A stretch of DNA of 62,660 nucleotides from an uncultured Alistipes sp. (GTDB lineage Bacteria; Bacteroidota; Bacteroidia; Bacteroidales; Rikenellaceae). The stretch covers positions 1 through 62,660 of the forward strand of contig UQNV01000007.1 of the NCBI GenBank assembly GCA_900542505.1, read 5' to 3'. A model generated the notes under the pieces. It was not told the DNA's origin. It did not search any database and saw only the letters and a program-made list of their open reading frames with translations. A program made the position numbers and the translations under genes. Within the stretch, counting starts at the first letter, position 1, and every line of letters starts with the position of its first letter. Below are positions 25,811 to 34,327 of the stretch, piece after piece.

Positions 25811-25829
25811 CGAAAAATTTTACATAATT

Positions 25830-26663
25830 ATGGACTACGTCGTCTTGAATGTACCCTGCCGCGACGAGCAGGAGAGCGAGATTCTGACGGCCGAGCTGGC
25901 CGACTTCCCCTTCGAAAGCTTCGAGACCGAGGCCGGTCTGCTCAAGGCCTACATCCCGGGCGAGCGGCTGGCCGACTGCAAGGCCGAAGTCGATGCGATG
26001 CTCGGCAGCCGGGGCCTCGAGGGGCGCTACGTCGCCATCGAGACCCAGAACTGGAATGCCCTCTGGGAGCGCAACTTCCCGCCCGTCGAGGTCGAAGGGC
26101 GGCTGCTCATCCGCGCCCCGTTCCACGCGCCTGCGCCCCGGGGAGTGGCCGAGGTGGTCATCATGCCGCGCATGTCGTTCGGCACGGGACACCACGCCAC
26201 CACGTGGCTCATGGCCTCGGCGACGCTCGATTTGGGGGTTGCCGGACGCTGCGGACTCGACATGGGGTGCGGCACCGGCGTGCTGGCCATCCTGGCGCTC
26301 CTGTGCGGCGCCGGGCGGATGACGGCCATCGACATCGACGACTGGGCCGTGGAGAACAGCCGCGAGAATGCCGCCGCCAACGGCGTCGGCGAGCGGGTCG
26401 AAGCGCTGCTGGGCGATGCGCAGCTGCTGGCCGGGCGGCATTTCGACTTCATCCTGGCCAACATCAACCGCAACATCCTCCTGGCCGACATGCCCGCCTA
26501 TGCGGCGACGCTCTCCGCGGGTGGCGACCTTGTGCTGAGCGGCTTCCTTGCGGAGGATGTCCCGGCGCTCACCGCCCGCGGCGAGGAGCTGGGCCTCAGC
26601 CTCGTCGGCCGTCGCGAGCGCGACGGCTGGCAGCTGCTCCATCTGCGCCGCGACCGGGCCTGA
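25830..26663 (+). CDS. prmA: Ribosomal protein L11 methyltransferase
   Basis: PrmA trimethylates ribosomal protein L11 with S-adenosylmethionine. The 277-residue protein has the N-terminal substrate-recognition domain and a class I methyltransferase fold: FGTGHHATTWLM, motif I DMGCGTGVLAI, AIDIDDWAVENS and the NxNxxxL segment ILANINRNIL. ATG 25830 follows the promoter by about 30 bases in an AT-rich leader. recO follows 70 bases later on the same strand. Confidence 0.95.
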   Translation: MDYVVLNVPCRDEQESEILTAELADFPFESFETEAGLLKAYIPGERLADCKAEVDAMLGSRGLEGRYVAIETQNWNALWERNFPPVEVEGRLLIRAPFHAPAPRGVAEVVIMPRMSFGTGHHATTWLMASATLDLGVAGRCGLDMGCGTGVLAILALLCGAGRMTAIDIDDWAVENSRENAAANGVGERVEALLGDAQLLAGRHFDFILANINRNILLADMPAYAATLSAGGDLVLSGFLAEDVPALTARGEELGLSLVGRRERDGWQLLHLRRDRA

Positions 26664-26733
26664 CCCGCCTCCGTCCGCTTCGGGGCGGCGAGGCTCCGCT
26701 CCGTCTCATTGTGTCGTACAGCAATCCGGAAAC

Positions 26734-27459
26734 GTGAAAAGTTACAAAGGGCGCGGCATCGTGCTCCACACGCTCAAATACGGCGACTCGTCGATGGTCG
26801 TCTTTCTGCTCACCGACGTGGGCGGCCGCCGCAGCTATATGGTGCAGGGGGTCCGCAGCACGCGCGGGCGCGGCTCGAAGCTGGCCCTCTTCCAGCCGAT
26901 GTTCGCCCTCGAGTTCGAGGGGCTCGAATCGCCGCACCGGCAGATGGACCGCTTCCGCGAGGTGCGCAGCGGCATCGTGCTCCGTACGCTGCCGTTCGAC
27001 GTGCGCAAGTCGACCGTGGCGCTCTTCATGGCCGAGGTGCTCTACCGGCTGGTCAAGGAGAGCGAACCCAACGAGGGGCTCTTCGAGTTCGTCTGGAGCT
27101 GCGTGTCGGCGCTCGACGCGATGGAGGAGGGGGTGGCCAACTTCCACCTCTGGTTCCTGGCCCGCCTGAGCCGCTTCCTGGGCTTTTTCCCGGGCAACGA
27201 TTACCACGACGGCGACTGGTTCGATATTCGCGAGGGTCTTTATACGAAAACCCCCGCGCACAGCGTTTTAATGATGAGGGAGGAGAACGCCCGCACGTTG
27301 CACCACCTGATGGGCTGCGACGTGGACCGTCTGGGCGACATCGCGCTCAACCGTACCCGTCGGGTCGATTTTCTCAACGCGATGCTCGACTACTACGGTT
27401 ACCACCTCGATGCCATCAGCGCCGTGCAGTCGGTGCGGATTCTGCAGGAGGTGTTCTGA
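26734..27459 (+). CDS. recO: DNA repair protein RecO
   Basis: RecO acts with RecR and RecF to load RecA on SSB-coated single strands. The 241-residue protein begins with the OB-fold (SYKGRGIVLHTLKYGDSSMVVFLLTDVGGRRSYM, written in part) followed by the helical C-terminal region. I choose the GTG at 26734, since no ATG lies before the conserved KGRGIVL. No CxxC zinc pair is visible, unlike some homologues. It follows prmA and precedes a small secreted protein gene by 48 bases. Confidence 0.9.
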   Translation: MKSYKGRGIVLHTLKYGDSSMVVFLLTDVGGRRSYMVQGVRSTRGRGSKLALFQPMFALEFEGLESPHRQMDRFREVRSGIVLRTLPFDVRKSTVALFMAEVLYRLVKESEPNEGLFEFVWSCVSALDAMEEGVANFHLWFLARLSRFLGFFPGNDYHDGDWFDIREGLYTKTPAHSVLMMREENARTLHHLMGCDVDRLGDIALNRTRRVDFLNAMLDYYGYHLDAISAVQSVRILQEVF

Positions 27460-27507
27460 GACGCACGCTCTCTCCCGAAGCGAAAAAAGAGAAAGGAGGT
27501 ACTGTCC

Positions 27508-27918
27508 ATGAAAAGAAATCTGTTGTGTGCGGCATTCGTGCTGCTTCTCTCTGCGGGGGCCGCGTGGGCGCAGCCGCCGCGCGTATCCCGGTCCGAACGG
27601 CCTGCATTGCGGCGCGATACCGTGCGCTCCGATTTCGGCGAGGCGGAGGTGCTGCGGCGCATCGATTCGCTGGCAAGCCGCTCGCTGTGGCAGCCCGACT
27701 ACCGCTCCATGGAGCCGCTGCCGGTCCAGCCCGTGGTGTCGATGTCCTCGGTGGTGGCCATCCGTGAGGAGCAGCTTCCGCGGCAGGTGCGCGTGGTCGA
27801 CAACATGACGCTTCTGGGTCCGCACTTCGTCCTCTCGAACGGCCAGGCCTGGAACTGGGGCCCCTATCCCGATTCGTTTCTCGACGCCCGCACCATCTCG
27901 CTGCCGATGCCCCGCTGA
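27508..27918 (+). CDS. Small secreted protein, function unknown
   Basis: This 136-residue ORF has a good signal peptide (cleavage at AWAQ, residue 22). The mature part is polar then ends in short hydrophobic stretches (NMTLLGPHFVLSNGQAWNWGPYPDSF). I recognise no family. It has a textbook Shine-Dalgarno, AAAGGAGGT at 27492-27500, seven bases before ATG, which is unusual for this phylum. It is probably transcribed with recO. Confidence 0.75.
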   Translation: MKRNLLCAAFVLLLSAGAAWAQPPRVSRSERPALRRDTVRSDFGEAEVLRRIDSLASRSLWQPDYRSMEPLPVQPVVSMSSVVAIREEQLPRQVRVVDNMTLLGPHFVLSNGQAWNWGPYPDSFLDARTISLPMPR

Positions 27919-27950
27919 CGGAGCCTCTTGCGGCGCTCCGCCGCACCGTG

Positions 27951-27982
27951 AAAAACGGCCCTCCTTTCGAAAGGAGGGCCGT
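27951..27982 (-). terminator. Terminator of the S1/P1 nuclease gene
   Basis: A perfect 28-base palindrome (27955-27982; centre TTTCGAAA) is followed on the minus strand by TTTTT. It also lies 36 bases after the small secreted gene and could block both directions. Confidence 0.92.
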
Positions 27983-28011
27983 TCGTCTGCATGGGGCCGG
28001 GTGCGGCGCCG

Positions 28012-28788
28012 CTATCCGAAGAGTTCGTTGAGTACGTGGGCCAGCCGGTATCCGGCGCGGAGAATCTGCCGTTCGGCCATCGCGTGGGTGTGGTTGAAGA
28101 ACGACCTCGCCTCGCGTGCATCGAGGTGCTGTTCGGGAGCGACCAGCTCGTAGATGTGGCGGCTCGTCTCGGCATTCTCGCGGAACCAGTCGCGCAGCGT
28201 GCCGCTGCAGATTTCGCGGATTTCCTCCTTCCGGCAGCGGTCGAGCTGGTGGCCGTACTCGATGTAGCCCCAGCGGTGGGCCGCCTGCAGGATGCCGTCG
28301 TCCCAGACGCTGTGGTAGTTGTATTTGCGGCCGTCGAAATAGACCGCATAGCTCTTCAGCTTGCCGCCGCCGTAGCGTACGTGTCCCGGGCAGTGCATGT
28401 CGCCCATGAAGTGGATGATGCTGCGCAGGCAGGCGACGACCGTCGAGTCGTCCAGCGTGCGGTAGTCGCCGAGCGCCTCGATGGAGCGTTCGAGCGACGA
28501 GACGACATCGCCGCGCTTGTCGGGCATGTAGTCGAGGTTTTCGTCGACCGAGGCCGAATGGATGGCGCGTCCCCAGGGGTACTCGGGTTCGGAGCGCCAG
28601 TCGTCCATCCACGAGGCTTCGTAGACAATCGAGTGGCCGAGGTAGCGTTCGATGGCGCGGCGTGCGCGGGGCGTCAGGTGGCATTCGGCGATGTAGGCGA
28701 TGGCGTCGTGTCCGGTGCGCCCCCATGCGGCGGCCGTGTCGACCTGCAGCAGCAGGGCGGCGATGGCAAGCAGAAGCAGTTTTTTCAT
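28012..28788 (-). CDS. Secreted S1/P1-family nuclease
   Basis: The 258-residue protein has a signal peptide cleaved before Trp22. In the S1/P1 family the mature N-terminal Trp binds zinc, and AWGRTGHDAIAYIAE matches this. Further ligand segments are SIIHFMGDMHCPGH and YNYHSVWDDGIL. It should be a periplasmic or surface zinc nuclease that degrades single-stranded nucleic acids and mononucleotide 3' phosphates. It is monocistronic, with a -7 element and three spaced TTCGAAAT boxes upstream and a strong terminator downstream. Confidence 0.94.
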   Translation of the reverse strand: MKKLLLLAIAALLLQVDTAAAWGRTGHDAIAYIAECHLTPRARRAIERYLGHSIVYEASWMDDWRSEPEYPWGRAIHSASVDENLDYMPDKRGDVVSSLERSIEALGDYRTLDDSTVVACLRSIIHFMGDMHCPGHVRYGGGKLKSYAVYFDGRKYNYHSVWDDGILQAAHRWGYIEYGHQLDRCRKEEIREICSGTLRDWFRENAETSRHIYELVAPEQHLDAREARSFFNHTHAMAERQILRAGYRLAHVLNELFG

Positions 28789-28820
28789 GGTTCCGTTCGG
28801 GTTTTCAGGGTTTTACACGA

Positions 28821-28885
28821 CAAATATAGGAAAAATTCGAAATTGTCCGCTTTTTATTCGAAATAAATTTGCCGTACTTCGAAAT
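28821..28885 (-). promoter_or_regulatory. Nuclease promoter with three 21-bp-spaced TTCGAAAT boxes
   Basis: On the minus strand the -7 element TATATTTG is at 28828-28821. Upstream of it, TTCGAAAT (core palindrome TTCGAA) occurs at 28836-28843, 28857-28864 and 28878-28885, exactly 21 bases apart, that is on one face of the helix. The first box lies in the -33 zone, where no TTTG is found. Confidence 0.6.
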
Positions 28886-29062
28886 CGAAACGAAATATAA
28901 CCCTGCTGCTCCCCGCCTCTCTCGCGCGGGCTCTGCCTTGCCGGCATGTGCTCGGCGCGCGGCATCTCCCCGCCGGTTGTCGCCGCCCATCCCGGCCCCT
29001 CCTCTTCTGCGCGGGGCCAGCGCTTCCGCTTTCCGCTGTTCGGCCCCGCCTCCTGCGCGGAA

Positions 29063-31414
29063 TCAGTGGCCGAAGCGCGAGGTGTCGACCTTCGCGTGTT
29101 TCCGCTCCTTGTAGCCGCCGAAACGGTAGGCGAGCCGCACGGTGAGCGTCCGCGTATAGAAGCCCGAATCCATGTCGAGATGCTGCCCGCGGTAGCGGAT
29201 TTTGGTGTAGGGCATCGAGGTCCCGAAGAGGTCCGTGCAGCGCACCGTGAGGCTGGCGCGCTCCCGTGCGAAGCTCCACTTGGCCCCGGCGTCAATCTGC
29301 CAGACGGGCTCCACGTCGTAGGTCGCCTGGATGGCCGTGCTCTGGTAGTGGCCCGAGAGGTCGAGCGTCAGGTCGGGCTTGCGGCTCAGTCGGAAGGTGT
29401 TGTCCATCCGCACGACGCCGACCCACTTCGAGCGGTCGAAGCCGATGTCGTGGAAGCGGTCGCAGCGCTGCGTGAGGTGCAGCCCCGTGAAGACCAGCCG
29501 CGACTCGAGCCACTGCCCCGCCTTGAAGGGGACGATGACGTTGGCGCCCCACTGCCGGTTGGTGTCCCAGTTGAGCGTCTGGTAGATGAGCGCCAGCCGC
29601 TCGGAGGATTGCCAGGCGGTCTGGGTGAAGTAGTCTGGCATCTCGTTCCAGAAGAGCATGAAGATGTACTTCGAGCGGTACATGTAGAGCGCCTGGGCGC
29701 TGTAGTTCTTCGCCGGCCGCAGCCCGGGCGTTCCGTGAATCTCCGAGTATCCGTCGACATAGGAGACCGCCCCCTGCATCTCCCAGTAGGAGGGGTAGCT
29801 CTTGTCCGACGAGAGGGTCAGTTGCAGCATGTGCTCCTTCGAGAACATCCAGTTGAACGACGCCTGCGGATAGAGCGACCAGTTCTCGTAGTCGCCCATC
29901 CGGTAGTATTCGCCGGCGAGCGAGAAGGAGAGGCTTCCCTTCGCAAGCTGGCGGCTCGCCCCGGCGTAGAGGTTGGCCGTGTACTCGTTGAGCCGCGATT
30001 CGGTGTCGGAGGCGTCGATGCTCCCCTCACGCGGCAGGTAGCGCTGCCAGTCGTGGCTCTCGGCCCAGCCGAAGGCGCCTCCCGTGTTGAATTTCCACCT
30101 GGCGCCCAGAGCCACCTGCTGGTCGGCCGTGACGTTCAGCCGGTCGATGACCTGTCCCGAGACGATGTCGAAGGCGTTCTGCTGCCCCGAGGCGTAGTCG
30201 TTCCGCTGGGCCGAGCGCTCGGGGTTGCGGTAGCAGGTGTAGTCGGCCCCGAGGTCGAGCCCGAAGGGGGCCCGGTAGCGGAGCGCCAGGTTGTGCATCT
30301 GCGACTCGGTCCTGTTGTCCGAACGCGAGGAGACGAAGCTGCCCGAGCTGAGCGAGAGCCCCTTGCTGTCGGGATTGAACGAGGCCGTATAGGCGGCGCT
30401 CAGGCGGCTCTGCTCCGACGGGGTCCAGTCGAGCGAGGCGCGCAGCTGATGGTACGAGGCCTCCTGTGTGATGCGTTCCTGCTGGGCGATGTCGTACCGC
30501 TCGCCCTCGAAGTCGTGGAGCGAGCGCAGCTCGAAGTAGCGGCGGTTGTGGACGGAGCCTCCCGTGTAGTTGAGGTCGGCCGACCACTTGGGCGAGGTGT
30601 AGACCACGTTGCCGCCCCCTTCCCACGAGCCGAAGCAGTTGTTGGCATACTGGCCGTGGAGCTGGCCCGAGAAGGAGCGTTCGCCGCCGTGGCGCAGCAC
30701 GAGGTTGATGGCCGCACCGCGCACGTGGTACTGGGGCGGGGCGCTGTACATCACCTCGGCCCGCTCGACGCGCTCGACGGGGGTCGAGCGCAGCAGCGAT
30801 TCGAGCTGGTCGGCGCTCATCGTCGTGGGCTTGCCGTTGAGGATGACCGTCACGCCGCCCGCACCGGCCAGCGTCAGCCGCCCGTCCTGCGTCGAGACAC
30901 CCGGCAGCCGCTCGATGGCCTCATAGGCGTTGTTGACGGCCATGCCCTTCGTCGCCGCCCCGAGGTCGTAGGAGAGCTTTCCCTCCTCGACCCGCACCAC
31001 GGGCCGTTCGGCGCTGACGACCACCCCCTCGATGGCCGTTGCGGCATCGTTGAGCGCGATGTCGCCCACGCGGTCGGCCGCCCCTTCGAGCGTGCGCACC
31101 TCGTAGGCCAGATGCTGGAAGAGCAGGCGGTAGGGCCGTACCCGCGAGTCGATGCGGAATCGGCCGTCGGCGCCGCTGGCTGCTGCGGCCACGTAGAGCG
31201 AGTCGCGGTCGAGCATCACCACCGCAACGCCCGGCACGGGCTCGCCGGCACGGTCCACCACGCGCCCCTCCACCGTCGCACCCGGCTCCCCGGGATGCTC
31301 CCCGGGCGCGATGCCGGCCGCCTTGCGGGCCGTCCCGCCGGTCAGCGGCTGTGCCACGAGCGGGGCGGTGAAGAGATGAAGCAGTACGAGCAGAAAAATC
31401 AGATGTCGTTTCAT
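29063..31414 (-). CDS. TonB-dependent outer-membrane receptor with carboxypeptidase-like N-terminal domain
   Basis: The 783-residue protein has a signal peptide (MKRHLIFLLVLLHLF, cleavage near VAQ, residue 22), a carboxypeptidase regulatory-like domain (about 40-115), a plug domain (NNAYEAIERLPGVSTQDG, VTVILNGKP) and a beta-barrel rich in alternating aromatic residues. It belongs to the family of outer-membrane beta-barrel proteins found without SusD partners, which take up siderophores, peptides or other small ligands. No cognate surface lipoprotein is adjacent, so the substrate is unknown. The frame stays open through the upstream repeat array; the start at 31414 is fixed by the signal peptide. 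Confidence 0.9.
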   Translation of the reverse strand: MKRHLIFLLVLLHLFTAPLVAQPLTGGTARKAAGIAPGEHPGEPGATVEGRVVDRAGEPVPGVAVVMLDRDSLYVAAAASGADGRFRIDSRVRPYRLLFQHLAYEVRTLEGAADRVGDIALNDAATAIEGVVVSAERPVVRVEEGKLSYDLGAATKGMAVNNAYEAIERLPGVSTQDGRLTLAGAGGVTVILNGKPTTMSADQLESLLRSTPVERVERAEVMYSAPPQYHVRGAAINLVLRHGGERSFSGQLHGQYANNCFGSWEGGGNVVYTSPKWSADLNYTGGSVHNRRYFELRSLHDFEGERYDIAQQERITQEASYHQLRASLDWTPSEQSRLSAAYTASFNPDSKGLSLSSGSFVSSRSDNRTESQMHNLALRYRAPFGLDLGADYTCYRNPERSAQRNDYASGQQNAFDIVSGQVIDRLNVTADQQVALGARWKFNTGGAFGWAESHDWQRYLPREGSIDASDTESRLNEYTANLYAGASRQLAKGSLSFSLAGEYYRMGDYENWSLYPQASFNWMFSKEHMLQLTLSSDKSYPSYWEMQGAVSYVDGYSEIHGTPGLRPAKNYSAQALYMYRSKYIFMLFWNEMPDYFTQTAWQSSERLALIYQTLNWDTNRQWGANVIVPFKAGQWLESRLVFTGLHLTQRCDRFHDIGFDRSKWVGVVRMDNTFRLSRKPDLTLDLSGHYQSTAIQATYDVEPVWQIDAGAKWSFARERASLTVRCTDLFGTSMPYTKIRYRGQHLDMDSGFYTRTLTVRLAYRFGGYKERKHAKVDTSRFGH

Positions 31415-31460
31415 AAGTAATCGATGCGTAGGGTTCCTGGACAATGGGGTTTCTTTTCGA

Positions 31461-31468
31461 CAAAGATA
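31461..31468 (-). promoter_or_regulatory. -7 element of the TonB-dependent receptor gene
   Basis: CAAAGATA on the plus strand is TATCTTTG on the minus strand, 47 bases before the start codon. No clear -33 TTTG. Confidence 0.55.
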
Positions 31469-31589
31469 CGCACCGAAGCACCTTGCCGGTGCGGACAATA
31501 TCTTGCCCGCGCCGGCGCAATATGCTCTGTATGAAGGTTGTTTACGGAAAATTTTCTTGCACGGCGGGATGTGCGGCTTGCCGCCCCGC

Positions 31590-31948
31590 CGACGCTCCGC
31601 CCCGCTGCCTGCCGGGGCACTGCCCGCCGGTCTTGCGACCCTGCCGAAGCACAACTCGCCGAAGCGCTGCCTGCCGGTCTTGCGGCCCTGCCGGAGCACA
31701 GCTTGCCACCCCTCCGACGCTCCGCCCGCTGCCTGCCGGGGCACTGTCTGCCTGTCTTGCGACCCGGCCGAAGCACAGCTTGCCGAAGCGCTGTCTGCCG
31801 GTCTTGCGGCCCTGCCGGAGCACTGTCTGCCGGAGCGCTGCTTGCCGAAGTATCGTCAGCTGACTTCTGCGGCCCGGCCGAAGTTCCGTCTGCCAGTCTT
31901 ACGGCTCTGCCGAAGCACAGCTCGCCGGAGCGCCGCCCGCCGGCCCCG
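31590..31948. repeat. GC-rich degenerate tandem repeat with 47-bp period
   Basis: Units carry GCCGGTCTTGCG(A/G)CC followed by C(T/G)GCCG(A/G)AGCAC. GCCGGTCTTGCG begins at 31626 and 31673 (47 apart), then GCC(T/G)GTCTTGCG at 31750 and 31797 (47 apart), with a 30-base insertion between the pairs; a weaker copy starts at 31892, two periods on. The array fills the spacer between the TonB receptor gene and the TPR/HTH gene. Several frames are open through it on the minus strand, but the peptides are only repeat translations. Confidence 0.85.
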
Positions 31949-33658
31949 CTATGCGAAGAAGCGCAGCAGCTCCTCCCGCGCGGCGATGTCCGATTCGGCG
32001 ATGCGCCGTTTGAGTTTCGATTTGAGCGTATAGACGCCGTTGGGCGTCATGCCCAGCATGACGCAAATCTCCTGCGGCGAGAATCCCGCGATGACCAGCG
32101 CCGCGAAGTCGTGGTTGCGCTTCGTCCATTCGGGAAAGGCCTCGCGCAGCCGGCTGACGGCCCCCTCGTTGTAGAGGTCGGCCATGCGCACCACGTCGGC
32201 CAGCATGGCGGGGCTGAGCGCCAGCTCGCGCATCTTCTCGCTCAGCCGCGCCCCCTCGCCATAGGTGTAGCAGGTCGCGGCGATGTCGCGGATGTGGGCG
32301 AAACGCCCCTTGAGCAGCTCCTTGAGAGCCGCCTCGCGGCTGTCCGAGGCGTCGAGCCGCGAGGTGAGGCTGTCCTGCGATTCGCGGTAGGAGTCGATGA
32401 GCGCCAGATACTCGCCGATGCGCTCGTCGCGCTGGCGCAGCTTGCGGCGGTAGGCCCCCACGAGCCCGACGGCCAGCAGCGCCAGCAGCAGGCAGACCAG
32501 CAGCGCAATCCATACGTCGTAGCGCAGCCTCGTTTCGCGCAGCGCCGCGGCGTTTTCGGTCCGGAACTGCCGCTCGAGCTGTACCGAGAGCGCGTCGCGG
32601 TTCGCGGCTTCGAGCGAGTCCTGCATCTCGATGTAGCGCCAGGCGTGGGCGTAGGCCGTCGCGTCGTCGCCCTGCCCGTGGTAGATTCCGGCGGCGATGC
32701 GGTAGGTGTCGAGGTTGCCCTGGTGGTAGACGGTCGTGCGGGCGAGCACCCGGTCGGCATAGTAGCGGGCCGAGTCGAGCTGCCCGATTTTGGCGAAGAG
32801 GATGGTCGAGGCGATGTCGTAGAAGGTGCGCTGCGAGTCGTCCGTCGAGGCGCGGCCGTAGGAGAGCGGCGCCGAGTCGATGGCCCCGAGGTCGATGCGG
32901 GCCCGCTCGGCCAGAAGCCGCTCCGTGCTCCAGTCGTCGGCATAGGCGTGGTAGAGCAGGTTCTGGAGCGTAATCTGCTGAGCGAAGTAGCGGAAGCGGA
33001 TGGTGTCGCGCGCCTCGACCAGCGGCGCCAGCGCCTCGATGGCTTCGTCGAAGCGCTTCTGGATGCAGAGCGCCGCCGAGAGCATGAAGCGTGCATATCC
33101 CTCCGACTCGGGGTCGCCGTACCGTGAGCCGATGGCGACCGCCTTGCGGAAAGCCTCCTCGGCCTCGACGTTGTAGCCCTGTTCGAGGTGAAGCGCCCCG
33201 AGGGTGTGGCATACGGCGCCGAGCAGCAGCATGATTTCCCGGTCGTCGGGGCATGCCTCGGCGCAGATGGCCGCCCGCGTGTAGGCCTTGACCGCCTCGT
33301 CGAGCTTGCCGGCATCCTGGCACGCCTTGGCATGGATGTAGGCGGCCACAGCCTGCTGCTCCTTCGGCCCGTGGCTCTCGTAGTAGGCGTAGAGCGGGGC
33401 GGTGAAGGCCTCGTCGAGCCGCTCCTCGTCGGAGAGCAGCTGTGCACGGGCGGTGAGCAGCCGCCACCGCATCCGCTGCCGCTCGGTGCGGAACGTCGCG
33501 GTGTCGATGGCGCGGAGCAGCTGCAGGGCGCTGTCGGGCGCCGATTCGAGTACTGCGTCCGCGGCTCCGAACTGCGCCTCGGCGGCCCGCTGTCCGCCGC
33601 AGCAGGTGAAGCCGAGCAGCATCAGGGGCAGCAACAGGTATGTGAGCGTTCGTTTCAT
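31949..33658 (-). CDS. Membrane-anchored TPR protein with C-terminal helix-turn-helix
   Basis: The 569-residue protein has a signal sequence with a lipobox-like LGFTCCGG, a periplasmic region of TPR helices (about 25-370), one membrane segment (about 378-400), a cytoplasmic coiled coil and, at the end, a LuxR-like helix-turn-helix (GFSPQEICVMLGMTPNGVYTLKSKLKRRI). Proteins of this plan occur in Bacteroidota as one-component membrane regulators; DNA binding from the membrane is inferred. It is the same strand as the TonB receptor gene, which it may control. The start at 33658 is set by the signal sequence; the frame is open upstream. Confidence 0.83.
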   Translation of the reverse strand: MKRTLTYLLLPLMLLGFTCCGGQRAAEAQFGAADAVLESAPDSALQLLRAIDTATFRTERQRMRWRLLTARAQLLSDEERLDEAFTAPLYAYYESHGPKEQQAVAAYIHAKACQDAGKLDEAVKAYTRAAICAEACPDDREIMLLLGAVCHTLGALHLEQGYNVEAEEAFRKAVAIGSRYGDPESEGYARFMLSAALCIQKRFDEAIEALAPLVEARDTIRFRYFAQQITLQNLLYHAYADDWSTERLLAERARIDLGAIDSAPLSYGRASTDDSQRTFYDIASTILFAKIGQLDSARYYADRVLARTTVYHQGNLDTYRIAAGIYHGQGDDATAYAHAWRYIEMQDSLEAANRDALSVQLERQFRTENAAALRETRLRYDVWIALLVCLLLALLAVGLVGAYRRKLRQRDERIGEYLALIDSYRESQDSLTSRLDASDSREAALKELLKGRFAHIRDIAATCYTYGEGARLSEKMRELALSPAMLADVVRMADLYNEGAVSRLREAFPEWTKRNHDFAALVIAGFSPQEICVMLGMTPNGVYTLKSKLKRRIAESDIAAREELLRFFA

Positions 33659-34327
33659 GGTCGGATGTCTCTCTTTCTCTCCCGCGGACAGCTCCCCCGG
33701 GAGGGCGTTTTTCGTTGCTCGCGGAGTTCCGGGGCATCGGGCGAGGGTCTCGCGGTGATTTCCTGTCCCTGTCCCGCCTCCGGCCGGGCGGCAGTTGCGA
33801 TGCTCTGTCCCCGCCCATACCGGCTCCGGCCGCGCATGGCTGCGAATCTCCGATATCCGTGGAGCGTCAGAAGGGGATGCCTCCCTCTTCTCCCGAGGGG
33901 CTGCGGTCGTTCGGTACGGCCCCGTCGGATTCGCCTCCCTGCAAAGATACGTCAAAATCGGATAAAAGGGGCGTTCGCGCCGCTCTTTTGGCGCATCTCC
34001 CGCATCGGGTCTTGCCGAGGGTCGCCCTTCTCCCGCTCCGGTTCGATGTTCCGAGCGCAGCGGAGCGCCATACAGTGACGTGTAGCGGTCTACCGCATTT
34101 TGTACATGGGTGTATGCTGGTTCCGAGCACGAGGGGATGGAAGGGGCTGCAGTGAGGCTGGAATGTTCCCGGTTGGCTCGTTTGTACCGGAAAGACGTTT
34201 TTTTCGGAAGGAAATCGGTGACCTTTTTTGTATTTTTGCGACGAAATAGTATTTTTGTTTTCAGAGGTGTTTTGCATTTCGTGGCGAAAGCCCCTCTTCG
34301 GAGCCTTTGCCGGTGAGCCGTCAGACG
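33659..34327. other. Divergent intergenic region before the ECF sigma gene
   Basis: These 669 bases hold no credible gene. A minus-strand TATCTTTG (33949-33942) could start the TPR/HTH gene with a leader of about 285 bases. A plus-strand TATTTTTG at 34231-34238 suits the sigma factor gene with a leader of about 87 bases. The middle is GC-rich and featureless; 34190-34290 is AT-rich. Confidence 0.6.

Noticed and set aside
31414..31744. Upstream extension of the TonB receptor reading frame
   Set aside because: The added ~110 residues are translated tandem repeat and promoter sequence; the signal peptide starts at 31414.
31590..31948. CRISPR array
   Set aside because: Units are degenerate and directly adjacent, with no unique spacers, and no cas genes are nearby. 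The same holds for the other arrays.
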